DNA of 64,000 nucleotides from Kiritimatiellia bacterium (GTDB lineage Bacteria; Verrucomicrobiota; Kiritimatiellia; UBA8416; JADHWI01): contig JASLPY010000005.1 of the NCBI GenBank assembly GCA_030744755.1, positions 1-64,000 of the forward strand, read 5' to 3'. Below the pieces are notes generated by a model. It ran no database searches, had not been told where the DNA came from, and saw only the letters and a program-made list of their open reading frames with translations. The position numbers and the translations under genes were made by a program. Below, piece after piece: positions 16,851 through 26,936 of this stretch. Positions within the stretch are counted from its first letter, which is position 1. Each line of letters opens with the position of its first letter.

Positions 16851-19800
16851 CTACTCCAAACCTTCAAAGTATCTCTTCAGCCTGTCTTCATAGGCCTTGG
16901 GAAGTTGTGTCCGTCGTCCGGACCTCATGGATTCGCGTATGCCCTGGGGCAACGATGTGTTCCACGTCTCTTTGCCTCGCTCAATGGCCTCCGCGTCCGC
17001 ATCGCCCTGCCGTGTCTTCGTGTCACGCGCATCGCCATCTGGTGAGACCTCTAAATACTGAGCATCGCCATCGTTCAACGGTGCATTATCCGCCGTAGAC
17101 ATCTGGCCGGGACCACGTGACGCACTTGCCATCGAGCCCATACCTTGGCCCATACCCATACCTTGGCCCTGCCCTTGCCCTTGCCCTTGCCCTTGTCCTT
17201 GCCCTTGCCCTTGTCCTTGCCCTTGTCCTTGCCCTTGCCCTTGCCCTTGTCCTTGTCCTTGGCCTTGTCCTTGGCCTTGTCCTTGGCCCTGTCCTTGGCC
17301 CTGGCCCTGACCTTGGCCCATTCCTTCGCCCATTCCTTCGCCCGCTCCCATCATTGCAGCAAGAGCATTACCGTCAGGAACATAACCTACGCCCTGGCCC
17401 TGACCCTGGCCTTGTCCCTGACCCTGGCCTTGTCCCTGACCCTGGCCTTGTCCTTCGCCCTGGCCCTGTCCTTCGCCCTGGCCCTGTCCTTCGCCTTGAC
17501 CCTGTCCTTGGCCTTCACCTTGTCCTTGGCCTTCGCCCTGACCTTGGCCTTCGCCCTGACCCTGGCCTTCACCTTGACCCTGGCCTTCGCCCTGACCCTG
17601 ACCTTCCCCTTGGCCCTGACCTTCCCCTTGGCCCTGGCCTTCGCCCTGACCCTGGCCTTCGCCCTGGCCTTGGCCTTCGCCCTGGCCCTGGCCTTCGCCT
17701 TGACCCTGGCCTTCGCCTTGGCCTTCACCCTGACCTTGACCTTCGCCCTGGCCTTCACCCTGACCTTGACCTTCGCCTTGGCCTTCACCCTGACCTTGAC
17801 CTTCGCCCTGGCCCTCGCCCTGGCCCTCGCCTTGGCCCTCGCCTTGGCCCTCGGTTTCGCCAGTCGGTGCAACTAGACTTTCTGCAATCTGCACGGCTTC
17901 CGCGATCGGTATGTTTGCAATCTGCATTTCGCCCGTTAAATCTTCTACAGCTTCACCAATACCTACTGCCGCTTCAGCTGAAGCAAGGGCGGCCTGTGCT
18001 ACCTCGGCTGCGCTATGGCTAGGCTCTCCGCCTTGTTGTGCGGACTGTTCGCCGCCCTGTTGTCCGCCCTGTTGTTCAGATTGCTCTCCGCCCTGCGTGG
18101 GAGCACCGGCCTGCGCTGCAGAATCGGTCGGTTCGGACTGCTCGATGGTGGCGGCCGGTTCTGAGAGTCCAGAGGGCGAAGATGTATCCGCTGATGCGAC
18201 TTCGCTGATTTCCGATGAAGCAGTAACGCTCTCGGCAATAACCTGGCTGGCTTCAAGCTGCTGTCGTGCCAGCTCTGCCATCCGCTGAGCGAGGCTGAGC
18301 AGTTCTTCCAGTTCCTCCCGCTTGATGTCTGCAAGGATACGTGCACGATTCATGTTGCGGCCGACACTTCTCTTCTTCTCGGCTTCAGTCTTCTTCTCGT
18401 CGGCAGCCGCGCCCACGTCCGCCGCGTCGTGCAAAGCAGCACCTACGGAAGGTGTCTGAACAAGAGCCTGGTCGCCCAGGTCGCGAAGATGAGCGGCCGA
18501 CGGCTGGGGATCCGCTTCGACGGCTTTCTGAAGGGGCGTTTCAATCTTTGTCAGCTCGTTGAGCTCCTCGCTCACAGTCTTCTCCAGCTCAACGGCTACG
18601 TCGACCATCTCCTTGCGCAACATGGCTGCGGGTTTCTGTATCCGGTTGGCCATACTCAGGAAAACATCCCTTTGTATCGCGAAACCCGTTTCATTTCCCA
18701 GCTCGGCAAGAAGCGCAACCGCCTCGGGTGCGGTTGCCTTGACCCCCTCGGAAATCCTGTCCGCAATACTCCGACATTTTTCCAGAACATCCCTCGCTTG
18801 CTCCTGGATCATGGGGTTCTGCGCATGCGTTTCGTTCTCCATGACTTCTGCCGTGCGACGTGCGGCCACTTCGGCGCGAAGCATGGATTCCACGGCGCGA
18901 TTCAGCTCACCAAGCTCGATGGCCATCGCGTTTCTGTACGACTGGTTGCGCGTCTCGGAAACTTCGCCCATTGCGTGGCGGATGGCACGGTCGGCCAGCA
19001 CAAGCTTCTTCTCGCAGTCTTCCGTCTTCTTGCCCAGCGCAATGGCGGCCTGTTTCACTTCGTCTTCAGCCGTGCGGATCCTCAAACCCACAAACTGCGG
19101 CACGCCGGCACGCCGTGAAATCTCCTGGAGTGTATCTCTGATCTGAGATTCTTTGTCAGCCGGCCCACCTGCTGAGACCACGCTCTTGTGTTTGCCAAGT
19201 TCTTTGTCGAGGTCCTCACGGACTTCGCCAAGCAGCTTGGCGAGCGCGTAGTACTGTTCGGCGGTGAGGAATCTGTCCAGGCGGCCGGTCCAGTTCTCCA
19301 GCTCCACCAACATCTCCGCAAGGGCTCCGATTACCCTGCCCTGGCTATCCACCGCGGGAGCGCGGGATTCGCTGAACACGGATTCGCGCGCCTTGTCGGC
19401 GTGCTCTTCGGCCATACGGCTTAACGTATCCAGGCGGTCTGTAACCGCAATAACGCTGCTCAACCGGCGCAGCTTCTGCACCATGAGCGACTGTTCTTCG
19501 AGCAGAGCATCAAGCACTTCCTCGACGGCAAAATCGGCCGCGGTAGTTTCGTCCCGCAGCTTCTCCTGCAGGGCCAGAAGTTCCTTAACCGCCCTGATCA
19601 TATCCCTGTCGATGCTCGCAGGATCTTCCAACTGGCGAATTTTCGAATGGATATCTTCCAGGGCTTCGACAATCTGACGCTGGACCTCCGCGGCCTGGGT
19701 GAAGCGTGTGCCCACAATCTCCACGTGCGCCTTTGTCAGCAACGCATTGATATCAGCGTCACGAAGCTCTCGTTTTGCTTCCGCGGCAATAGAACCCAGG

Positions 19801-20423
19801 TCACCGGTCCACGTGGAGACCTCTTCGAGCGCGGCGGTGTAGCTCTTGAAAAGCGTATCGACCTCCCCTTGGGAATTGGCGTTCTGGAGAATGGCCTCTT
19901 CCTCGGCATTACTCAGCCGGAGCGTTGCTGAGCGCGTTGTCTCCTGCTTCATTATAATTTCGCGCAGCAATGATGTCAGCGCAACCTGCATCCGTCGCCG
20001 ACGCAGGTAGTCCCGCTCGAGCAGCAACCGTGCAAGGACGTCTTTCATCATGCTCCGCGCCTGTCCTGCCAGCTCCTTGCGCTTTTCAGGCGCCATGTTC
20101 TCATCCATGGCCTCGACAAGAACGTCCACGACGCCGGCCATCTTCTCTTCCGCAAGCTCGTTCATACGGCCCTGCATGTTTTTCAGATCCTCGTACAGCG
20201 GCACGTCGGTCAGGTTGTTGTCGACGAGCTGCTGTATCTGGGCGGCCAGCAGAGACTCTACCATGTCAACCGTTAGCTGCCGCGCACGCGCCTGCCTGTT
20301 CTTCTGGTGCAGAATATGGCGGGGCGCGGTGAAAGCCGATCCGGCAAACATGATCATACTGACAGTAAGCAGTGCGCACGTTCGCCACCATCCGGGCCTT
20401 TTAACAAAAAACGTTCTCTTCAT
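16851..20423 (-). CDS. Giant coiled-coil protein with long Gly-Gln/Glu repeat tract (DUF4175-like context)
   Basis: 1190 residues. The N-terminus has one hydrophobic segment ([18 protein letters not shown]), a signal peptide or anchor. Residues 50-780 are almost entirely helical and charged, with coiled-coil character (for example [19 protein letters not shown]-like stretches). Residues about 858-1093 are low-complexity Gly-Gln/Gly-Glu dipeptides, broken once by a Met-rich spacer ([19 protein letters not shown], about 1010-1030). The last 25 residues ([18 protein letters not shown]) match the C-terminal motif I associate with large DUF4175-type proteins in PVC bacteria. The gene starts 24 nt after the DUF4175-like gene stop. 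Likely a periplasmic structural or scaffold component of the MoxR/vWA complex; this is inference. No enzymatic motif is seen. Confidence 0.7.
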   Translation of the reverse strand: MKRTFFVKRPGWWRTCALLTVSMIMFAGSAFTAPRHILHQKNRQARARQLTVDMVESLLAAQIQQLVDNNLTDVPLYEDLKNMQGRMNELAEEKMAGVVDVLVEAMDENMAPEKRKELAGQARSMMKDVLARLLLERDYLRRRRMQVALTSLLREIIMKQETTRSATLRLSNAEEEAILQNANSQGEVDTLFKSYTAALEEVSTWTGDLGSIAAEAKRELRDADINALLTKAHVEIVGTRFTQAAEVQRQIVEALEDIHSKIRQLEDPASIDRDMIRAVKELLALQEKLRDETTAADFAVEEVLDALLEEQSLMVQKLRRLSSVIAVTDRLDTLSRMAEEHADKARESVFSESRAPAVDSQGRVIGALAEMLVELENWTGRLDRFLTAEQYYALAKLLGEVREDLDKELGKHKSVVSAGGPADKESQIRDTLQEISRRAGVPQFVGLRIRTAEDEVKQAAIALGKKTEDCEKKLVLADRAIRHAMGEVSETRNQSYRNAMAIELGELNRAVESMLRAEVAARRTAEVMENETHAQNPMIQEQARDVLEKCRSIADRISEGVKATAPEAVALLAELGNETGFAIQRDVFLSMANRIQKPAAMLRKEMVDVAVELEKTVSEELNELTKIETPLQKAVEADPQPSAAHLRDLGDQALVQTPSVGAALHDAADVGAAADEKKTEAEKKRSVGRNMNRARILADIKREELEELLSLAQRMAELARQQLEASQVIAESVTASSEISEVASADTSSPSGLSEPAATIEQSEPTDSAAQAGAPTQGGEQSEQQGGQQGGEQSAQQGGEPSHSAAEVAQAALASAEAAVGIGEAVEDLTGEMQIANIPIAEAVQIAESLVAPTGETEGQGEGQGEGQGEGQGEGQGQGEGQGEGQGQGEGQGEGQGQGEGQGEGQGQGEGQGQGEGQGQGEGQGQGEGQGQGEGQGQGEGQGQGEGQGQGEGQGQGEGQGQGEGQGQGEGQGQGQGEGQGQGEGQGQGEGQGQGQGQGQGQGQGQGQGQGVGYVPDGNALAAMMGAGEGMGEGMGQGQGQGQGQGQGQGQGQGQGQGQGQGQGQGQGQGQGQGQGQGQGQGQGQGQGMGMGQGMGSMASASRGPGQMSTADNAPLNDGDAQYLEVSPDGDARDTKTRQGDADAEAIERGKETWNTSLPQGIRESMRSGRRTQLPKAYEDRLKRYFEGLE
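17145..17860. repeat. Period-6 coding repeat for the Gly-Gln/Glu tract
   Basis: About 0.7 kb consists of variations of a 6-nt unit; on the plus strand it reads CCTTGG or CCCTGG with TCGCCC variants. One break occurs at about 17320-17395. Because the period is a multiple of three, several other frames stay open and create long spurious reading frames on both strands. A tract like this is prone to replication slippage. Confidence 0.9.
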
Positions 20424-20446
20424 GTCAACACTCCAGCCATGCCTGG

Positions 20447-22060
20447 CTAAATGTCCAATTGGGCATCAATGATTTGGTCAAGCTTCTTCTCGATTTGTTC
20501 GTCGGAATCACGCAGGGATTCAAGCACACCCTCGCGATCAGACACTTCCAAAACCAGCGGTTCACCACGCATCGACTGTCCGGGAAGTTTCCCCCTGAAG
20601 TCAAAGGCCTCAAAGGAAACAAAAATCCGGTCGCCCTTGGTCACCTCCAGTTTCCCGACGTCCAGCACAAAGGTTCCTTTGATCTCAGATTCGTGGTTTG
20701 CTGCGGAGGCAATCTCAACGGGCTCTTTGTTCGAGGTATCGCTGCTGCCTTCGCCCAGGCGTTGCGCGGCCAGATGGAGCACGACTTTATCGAGCGCGTA
20801 GTCATCAACCGCTTTGTATTGAATAGTTGGCTTAGCGCCACTCCACACCAGCCTGGAAACCGTGGCCATCCCGATGTTGGGCGGCATATCCGGGCGAACC
20901 TGTAACACACCAGATATGGGGCGTTCGAGGCTCAAGTCGTCCTCGTCAAGCACCTGGACCTCCCACCTGAACGTGGAGTTCACCTGGGCCAGGGGGCTGT
21001 CGGGCGCCTTGAGGACAAAGCGATCCCCATCGCGCGTCATGGGAAATGGCTTCTCGTCAATTGAGAAGGTCACGGACTTCAGTGCCTTATCCGCCGTGAC
21101 AAACGGCACAACGCGGGAACCTTCCAGCGTCAGGCGCGAGCTGCTGCTGCCGGCCTTCCTTGACAATTCGGCCGAAGCGTAGTCCGGCGTTTCGATCTCA
21201 AAATCCACCGTCACAACCGCCAGCGGGGTCAGCTCCACGGTTCTCAGATCCGTATAGGCGTCGCCAAGCAACACCTGGTATGAGAAATCATCCATGGCGC
21301 GCGCCAATTTGCCAACGTAGCGCTTCGAGTCGGCGGCGTCGGGCACCAATTCTACTTCGGTAGTAAGGCCGCTGGAGGCCGTACGAATCTTGACTCGTCC
21401 CTTTTCCGGCAACTCCCCGTCAGCCCGGACATCAAATGTCACGGAGACGCCGAACGGCACTTTTGCTCCGGGCGAGACGATCTCCGCGATAACGGTACGG
21501 GTCGGATAATGCGCGTTGCCCAGGAAGAACCGGTTCAAGAAAGCTTTCGCATGTCCCGGAAACGCGGCCATAACTACGACAAAGACTCCGGCAGAGGCCA
21601 GGAAGATGCCAAGTTTCTTTTTCAGTTCCTCGCGGGAAAACCCTTCAAGGTAATCGAGTCCCGGAGCTACCTTCACGGCATGATCAATGGTTTCGGCACG
21701 CAGCTCGGAAGATCCAAACTGCTCGCGGTTTCCATCCGCAAACTGCATGGCAGCAACCAGGTCGGTTGTCATACTGTGTTGCCGTTCCACGAGCATGGCT
21801 GTCTCGACTTCGCTTTCTTCAAAATCAGACAGCGGCAGAAGAAACTTTCGAAGGCTCCATGCCACGACTCCTGCGACAATCAGGAAGGTTACACTCCGCT
21901 CGAGCTTGCCCATGTCCACGACAACATCCAGCGCCATGGCGACAAGCAAAGCCCAGAATACCGGTGCAAGGAACATCGACAATGCCGAGCCGTTCCGTAC
22001 TCCCCGGCGGAACTGCCTCACACGCCTCAAACCATTATGCAGTGCTGATAAGTTGTTCAT
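20447..22060 (-). CDS. DUF4175-like membrane protein
   Basis: 537 residues from ATG at 22060, which overlaps the upstream stop as ATGA; an in-frame ATG at 22090 is possible but lacks this coupling. Two hydrophobic stretches (about 33-75, including FWALLVAMALDVVVDM, and 150-170, GIFLASAGVFVVVMAAF) anchor it. A large extracytoplasmic beta-rich region follows, with strands such as VTVDFEIETPDYAS and a helical, charged C-terminus (DSDEQIEKKLDQIIDAQLD). The layout and the neighbouring Gly-Gln-rich gene resemble the DUF4175 family split into two polypeptides. Function unknown; probably part of the same envelope complex. Confidence 0.65.
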   Translation of the reverse strand: MNNLSALHNGLRRVRQFRRGVRNGSALSMFLAPVFWALLVAMALDVVVDMGKLERSVTFLIVAGVVAWSLRKFLLPLSDFEESEVETAMLVERQHSMTTDLVAAMQFADGNREQFGSSELRAETIDHAVKVAPGLDYLEGFSREELKKKLGIFLASAGVFVVVMAAFPGHAKAFLNRFFLGNAHYPTRTVIAEIVSPGAKVPFGVSVTFDVRADGELPEKGRVKIRTASSGLTTEVELVPDAADSKRYVGKLARAMDDFSYQVLLGDAYTDLRTVELTPLAVVTVDFEIETPDYASAELSRKAGSSSSRLTLEGSRVVPFVTADKALKSVTFSIDEKPFPMTRDGDRFVLKAPDSPLAQVNSTFRWEVQVLDEDDLSLERPISGVLQVRPDMPPNIGMATVSRLVWSGAKPTIQYKAVDDYALDKVVLHLAAQRLGEGSSDTSNKEPVEIASAANHESEIKGTFVLDVGKLEVTKGDRIFVSFEAFDFRGKLPGQSMRGEPLVLEVSDREGVLESLRDSDEQIEKKLDQIIDAQLDI

Positions 22061-24489
22061 CGCAGATTCATGAGTTTTCGGGTTAACCATTCACCCAGCA
22101 TCAGTGTTATTGCCAGGAGCAGCACCAGCCAGGTGTTCCACAGCGGGAACCTGTGTGCCGATGTCTCGGAGACCTGCAACCGCGGCAGATCTTTAAGTAG
22201 CCTGTCCAGCTCGAACAATTCGTAGTGCCGGCCCCCGGTCTCGGACCCCAGCGCCATCTGCAGTTCAAAGTTGCGGGAAGCGCTGCGGTGCTCCACGGAA
22301 ACGGCAGCAACCTTGAAATCGGCCTCCACCTCGTTTCCGGTAGCCGGATCGCGAACCATGATCCGGTGCCGTCCCGCCGCGTAGGCCGGGAACGTGGTTT
22401 CGAAAATCGAATCTCCGCGTGCCAGGGGTATCGACAGCGCCCTTTCCGGTGATCTCTCTCCCGTATCCGGATCGAAAGAGATAAGCCTGGCGCTCAGCTT
22501 TTCGTTCCTCAGCGCTTCGAAGTTCAGATCGTACGCCTCGATGGAAACCCTTACCTGGTCGCCCGCGCGGTAAACCCTGCGATCTGTCGTCACATCGAAG
22601 CGTTTCTGAGACCCCAACGCCCTGCCGAGACCAAGCCTGTAGATGATTTGGCCCCAGAACTGCCGATAGTACCTCTCCCCGTATTTGCGGCGTAGTCGCC
22701 ACATTTCGTTGAAGCCAATGTAGATTACCTCGCCCTTTCCGTATTGCCTGACGGCAATAATGGGCTGCCGGTGCTGGTCATCGACGCACCGCTCAGACGG
22801 GTGAGTTGCCAGAACTGTTGCCAGCGGATGGGGACGCAAAACGGGCTGGAACCATGGCAAGCGGCCCAGGTTGCCCCAGGCTATCTTGTTTTCATGTTCG
22901 TCTTTGCCGAAGTTCATGAAGTCAACAGCGTCCGCTTCGGGGGTGCGCTGGAGCCGGAAATCTCCGATTTTCGGTTTCGCCTGGGGATCTACGATCACCG
23001 GCAGCATGTCGGCGATTATCGTGTTGTTCAGCTCTCCGATGCCGTATTTCGGACCCGCGATGACCACCAGCCCGCCGCCGAACTGTTTCACGTATTCCTC
23101 GAGCATCTCCTCGAACTGCTCGGATAGTATTTCGCCCGGGATATCGGACAGCAGGATCACGTCATTGTCAAAAAACTCTGCACGTGAACGAACCAGGGAT
23201 TCAACGAAGAGCTCATTGCTTCGCCGCACCCTGGAATCTGCCGACCGCAGGAAAGTGCGGAAACCTCGCTGCCCGATCAGCGGGTCACGGTGGAACACCT
23301 CCTTCACAAAGCGCCATTCCCATGTGGGCTCGTATTCCACGAAGAAGAGTTTGAGGGAATCATCCTGGACCGTTACCTCGCGATCCGCCGCGTTGTTCTC
23401 GCCAAGCACCTCGTCGGGAAAGGGTTCCACCTTGGCTTCGAGCACGTAGCGGCCGCTGGACGCGGGAACAAAGGGCATGTCAACGGTGACCTGGTTCTTA
23501 TCGAGTCGAATGCTCTTGGAAGGAGCCACCGTGGCGGCACCGCTCGCAACGGCGGAGTCGGCCATGGATCCCAGCCGCCGTGCCTTCAGACTCACGAGTG
23601 CCGACTGGCCGGTGAGTCCGGTCTGCCTCAACAGAACCGTAACCGTGGCCTTCTCATCTTTCTTGAGCACCAGTGGGGACTGCATGTCCACGGAGAGGTC
23701 AACCACCTCGGGCGGCCCAATGCCAACCGTAAACACGGGCACACCGAGTTCCCGCGCGGCAGCGGATGGGTCACGCCCCGCATTCCTGTCAAAATCACTG
23801 AAGATCACCACACCGGCAAGCAGCGGGCTCTTGTGGCGGCGGTTCAGGTCATCAATCGCCATGCCCAGCGCACTGACCGGCGCTTCGGCCGTGAGCTGGC
23901 CGGCCACGTGTGAAGGATCGAACCGGTCGGACTCGGCCGAGTCCGACACGTCAAGTTCACGAACCCGGTCATTCCGGTCCATGATGTAGGCACGTATGCG
24001 GTTTTCTTCCGACAGAGTGGTCAGCGTTTCTCCCGCGGTTCCGTTAAGAACGTGTTTCACAAGATCCAATCGGCTCAGTTCATCGAGTTTCGCGGGCCGG
24101 TCTTCCTCTTTCATGGCCTCGGTAAGCTGTTCGGCGGTTTCCTTCGAAACGTGATCGGAGATGTTCATGCTGTCACTGCCGTCGAACAAGGTAAGCAGGA
24201 GAGGCCGTGGATGCTCGGTGACGTCAAGATGTATGGAAGGTTCTGCAAGGATCACAAGCAGCAGCACCAGGACAATCGCCCTGAACGCGGCCATCACGTC
24301 TCGGCCCACGTGACGGGCTATCTGCTGGTAACGCACATAGTAGGCAAAGCCAAGCACGCCGAGGGCTATGGCGCCGAACAGAAAGAGGACGGGATATTTC
24401 TGCGCCCAGGGCGCACTGAACGTCACGCTCCATTCGTGGATCGTTGACACGTCCTCTATTCCAAAAAGTTTGCCGATCAGTTGGGTCAC
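22057..24489 (-). CDS. Membrane vWA-domain protein with putative glutamine-amidotransferase-like fold
   Basis: 810 residues. The start is GTG at 24489, overlapping the upstream stop as GTGA. Two N-terminal membrane segments (about 33-50 and 69-82) are followed by a vWA domain with MIDAS LFDGSDSM (102-108, DxSxS intact). A beta-rich middle follows, then a region with IILSDIPGEIL-like and VVIAGPKYGIGEL patterns that recalls class-I glutamine-amidotransferase-like domains in such proteins. A final membrane helix (WLVLLLAITLMLGEW) places both ends at the membrane, with the bulk in the periplasm. Such proteins accompany BatA and MoxR in PVC genomes. The catalytic Cys of true amidotransferases is not evident. 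Confidence 0.75.
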   Translation of the reverse strand: MTQLIGKLFGIEDVSTIHEWSVTFSAPWAQKYPVLFLFGAIALGVLGFAYYVRYQQIARHVGRDVMAAFRAIVLVLLLVILAEPSIHLDVTEHPRPLLLTLFDGSDSMNISDHVSKETAEQLTEAMKEEDRPAKLDELSRLDLVKHVLNGTAGETLTTLSEENRIRAYIMDRNDRVRELDVSDSAESDRFDPSHVAGQLTAEAPVSALGMAIDDLNRRHKSPLLAGVVIFSDFDRNAGRDPSAAARELGVPVFTVGIGPPEVVDLSVDMQSPLVLKKDEKATVTVLLRQTGLTGQSALVSLKARRLGSMADSAVASGAATVAPSKSIRLDKNQVTVDMPFVPASSGRYVLEAKVEPFPDEVLGENNAADREVTVQDDSLKLFFVEYEPTWEWRFVKEVFHRDPLIGQRGFRTFLRSADSRVRRSNELFVESLVRSRAEFFDNDVILLSDIPGEILSEQFEEMLEEYVKQFGGGLVVIAGPKYGIGELNNTIIADMLPVIVDPQAKPKIGDFRLQRTPEADAVDFMNFGKDEHENKIAWGNLGRLPWFQPVLRPHPLATVLATHPSERCVDDQHRQPIIAVRQYGKGEVIYIGFNEMWRLRRKYGERYYRQFWGQIIYRLGLGRALGSQKRFDVTTDRRVYRAGDQVRVSIEAYDLNFEALRNEKLSARLISFDPDTGERSPERALSIPLARGDSIFETTFPAYAAGRHRIMVRDPATGNEVEADFKVAAVSVEHRSASRNFELQMALGSETGGRHYELFELDRLLKDLPRLQVSETSAHRFPLWNTWLVLLLAITLMLGEWLTRKLMNLR

Positions 24490-26936
24490 GGCGCGGTTTC
24501 CTTTGTCTTAGTTTCTTTAAGTATCGCCATTTCCAGGAGGAGAGACCCCATTGCCAGCGCCATAAGGATTTTCCAGAAATTGCGCCCTCGCGAGGTCGTG
24601 CCTTCCAGGGATATCGACTGCCCCTTGGCAACCAACCTCATGTCCATGTCCTTTAATCGCTCAACAAAACCTTCTCTATCCACCCCGCCAAGCTCACTTT
24701 CGTAAGCCGGACCATTGAATGCCAGTTGCATTGTCCATTCGCCCTGCCCGCCTTCGTCGGGCAACCGGTGGATTTTGTAGATACCACGCCGGCCCACATC
24801 GGCCAAGCGCACCCCAAACGACATTTCACCAGTGGCATCTGCCCGCATGGCCACGGGCTCCTCGTCTCCCGGCCCGAAAACATGGAAATCCGCCTCTTGG
24901 TCGAGAGGCGGGACGGGAACCACCACCTCGCTGGCATGTTCCGGGCTTCGATCAGGAAGCGAGCGAGCCAACAGGTTGCGCAGCATGCTGTCGAGAATCA
25001 GGATGGACGGACCCGTCGAGATGTTGTTCCATTCGGGAAAACATCCGGAGGTCATCATGATCACGGTCCCGGCCCCGATATTACGGCGAACGGCAAACAC
25101 CTCGCCGTTGTCGTACCGCCCCATGACGACCGGCCTGGTATGTGCCACGAGCTGGTCGACGTTCATGTCCGCCAGGGCGGTGGCTTGAGCCCTTGTTCCA
25201 CCGAGCAGCTTCCTGTTCATCTCCTTGAAGCGAGAACGTGCTTCGTCTCTTCTCCTGGCTTCATCCTCGGGAAGCGCTCCTCGCTTGGCCAGCTTGGTCC
25301 ATTTCTTCTCGTCCGCAAGATAGCCGGCCAGCATCTTGTGATACTCTTCCAGCTTTTCGCGCTGGATCGACTCGAACTCCTCCATGGATTCCATGCTCAC
25401 GCCCACGGCCTTGTAGAAGAACGGCGTGCTCATGATGTCCTTCCTTTCGGCCTCGGACAGCTCAAGGTCGAACACCTCGTCGCTCAAGGAGCCAACGTCC
25501 AGGTGAAACACCGGCCACTTCACAACCCCGGGAGGGGGCAGGTTGCCTATTGCCATGTCTGAGAGCGGTGCCGGAAGAATACCGCTACCATCCAGCCACG
25601 CGGTTTCGGCCCAGGCAAACGGCTCAAACTCGGCACCGGCCGCAATGAATAGCTGTCCGCCCTGTTCCACGTACTGGCGCAGCAGTGTCACGGCTTCGGG
25701 TGTTGGCGACCTGACGCCGGCAATAACGGCAAGACGTGCGTCCTTGAGTGCTTCGACGGAGAGTTCCTCCACGGTCATGTGCCGGACATCGATCAGTTTT
25801 CTTCCAGAAATATCGGTTGCCCGGCTCGAGGCGAACATTTTTCGCACGGTGTGGGTTTCGCCATAGCGGTTTATCGATACCCGCTCGCGGGACCCATGCT
25901 GATCGATGAAGACAACAGGCATCTTTGCTACGACCGGAACGATCATCGTACGGCTGTTGTCTTCGGTCAACTCGTCACCGGCGATCGATAAGCGGACGGG
26001 GACAAACAGCGGCTCCGTCGACGTCCCGGATGCATCAAACCTGTGCTGGAACACAAGCTTGAGGTGCTGCCCGGGGAACAGGTCCACCGTGCGGTCCTCG
26101 GCAACGATTCCACCAACGTCCATATTCACGCGGACACCGTTTCGCGGGGCTTCGCCTTCGTAGCGAATGGTTGCCGTGAACACCGCGGGGGTTTCGATAT
26201 CGGCGACTCCATCAAGCAGCTCGAACTCGGAGACCCAGGTATTGCCTCTCTTCTCGGGCCCGACGGGAACGATCTGCACGTTATCGAGTCCCTCGAAGTA
26301 CTTCTGGAGATCCGTACTGCCCCAACTGACTTCCTGCATATCGCTGATGAGTACGACTCTCTTGGTTATTACGTCCTGCACTTCCCGGCACGCTTTTTTC
26401 GCCTTCTCTGCCGCATCACTTGCCAGCCCGCTGCCGTCGACAATGTCGAGCTGGCTGAGTGATTCAAGAGCGTCCTCCGTTGAAGCAAATGCTGTTCGGT
26501 CATGGGCGGCGTCCTGCCCGCAGAGGGGGATAATGGAGATGCGCGATCCGTCGGGCAGCGTCTTGATGAATTCGCCGGCACGCTCCTTGGCAAGGTCAAG
26601 CAGGCTCTTGTCGAGTGGCTTGTACGCCATGGAGAGGCTGTTGTCGATAACCATGACCGCATGAACAGGCTCACCGCTGTAAGCGTTCTCTTTATTCGAA
26701 GACCAGAACGGCTGCGCCATGGCCAGGACGAACAGTAAGACGGCCAATGTCCTGAGAAGTAGAAGGAGAATGTCACGGAGTTCACAAATGCGCTTACTGC
26801 GGCGTATTGCCGAGCTGAGGAATTCCATCGCCGCCCAGTCAACGGTGCGGAAGCGCCTCCGGTTCAGGAGGTGGATCACCACCGGACCCGCCGCCGCCAC
26901 CAGGGCAATAAGAAAACCCGATGTAATAAAACTCAC
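24486..26936 (-). CDS. BatA-like membrane protein with vWA domain
   Basis: 816 residues; GTG start at 26936 overlapping the upstream stop as GTGA. The N-terminal BatA signature (aerotolerance regulator N-terminal domain) is visible: a first helix, then IHLLNRRRFRTVDWAAMEFL (21-40), RRSKRICELRD, and a second helix (ILLLLLRTLAVLLFVLAMAQP). The vWA MIDAS is MVIDNSLSM (95-103). A large periplasmic part contains repeated beta-sandwich elements, and a last helix (FWKILMALAMGSLLLEMAIL) near the C-terminus anchors it. BatA-type proteins are partners of MoxR ATPases. The coupling with the next vWA gene suggests a two-vWA heteromer. Confidence 0.85.
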   Translation of the reverse strand: MSFITSGFLIALVAAAGPVVIHLLNRRRFRTVDWAAMEFLSSAIRRSKRICELRDILLLLLRTLAVLLFVLAMAQPFWSSNKENAYSGEPVHAVMVIDNSLSMAYKPLDKSLLDLAKERAGEFIKTLPDGSRISIIPLCGQDAAHDRTAFASTEDALESLSQLDIVDGSGLASDAAEKAKKACREVQDVITKRVVLISDMQEVSWGSTDLQKYFEGLDNVQIVPVGPEKRGNTWVSEFELLDGVADIETPAVFTATIRYEGEAPRNGVRVNMDVGGIVAEDRTVDLFPGQHLKLVFQHRFDASGTSTEPLFVPVRLSIAGDELTEDNSRTMIVPVVAKMPVVFIDQHGSRERVSINRYGETHTVRKMFASSRATDISGRKLIDVRHMTVEELSVEALKDARLAVIAGVRSPTPEAVTLLRQYVEQGGQLFIAAGAEFEPFAWAETAWLDGSGILPAPLSDMAIGNLPPPGVVKWPVFHLDVGSLSDEVFDLELSEAERKDIMSTPFFYKAVGVSMESMEEFESIQREKLEEYHKMLAGYLADEKKWTKLAKRGALPEDEARRRDEARSRFKEMNRKLLGGTRAQATALADMNVDQLVAHTRPVVMGRYDNGEVFAVRRNIGAGTVIMMTSGCFPEWNNISTGPSILILDSMLRNLLARSLPDRSPEHASEVVVPVPPLDQEADFHVFGPGDEEPVAMRADATGEMSFGVRLADVGRRGIYKIHRLPDEGGQGEWTMQLAFNGPAYESELGGVDREGFVERLKDMDMRLVAKGQSISLEGTTSRGRNFWKILMALAMGSLLLEMAILKETKTKETAP

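Noticed and set aside
17117-18022. Long Leu/Pro/Gly-rich reading frames on the plus strand across the Gly-Gln tract
   Set aside because: The DNA has a period of six, so several frames stay open by construction; the composition (Leu-Ala and Leu-Gly-Pro repeats) is not protein-like and the minus-strand gene explains the region.
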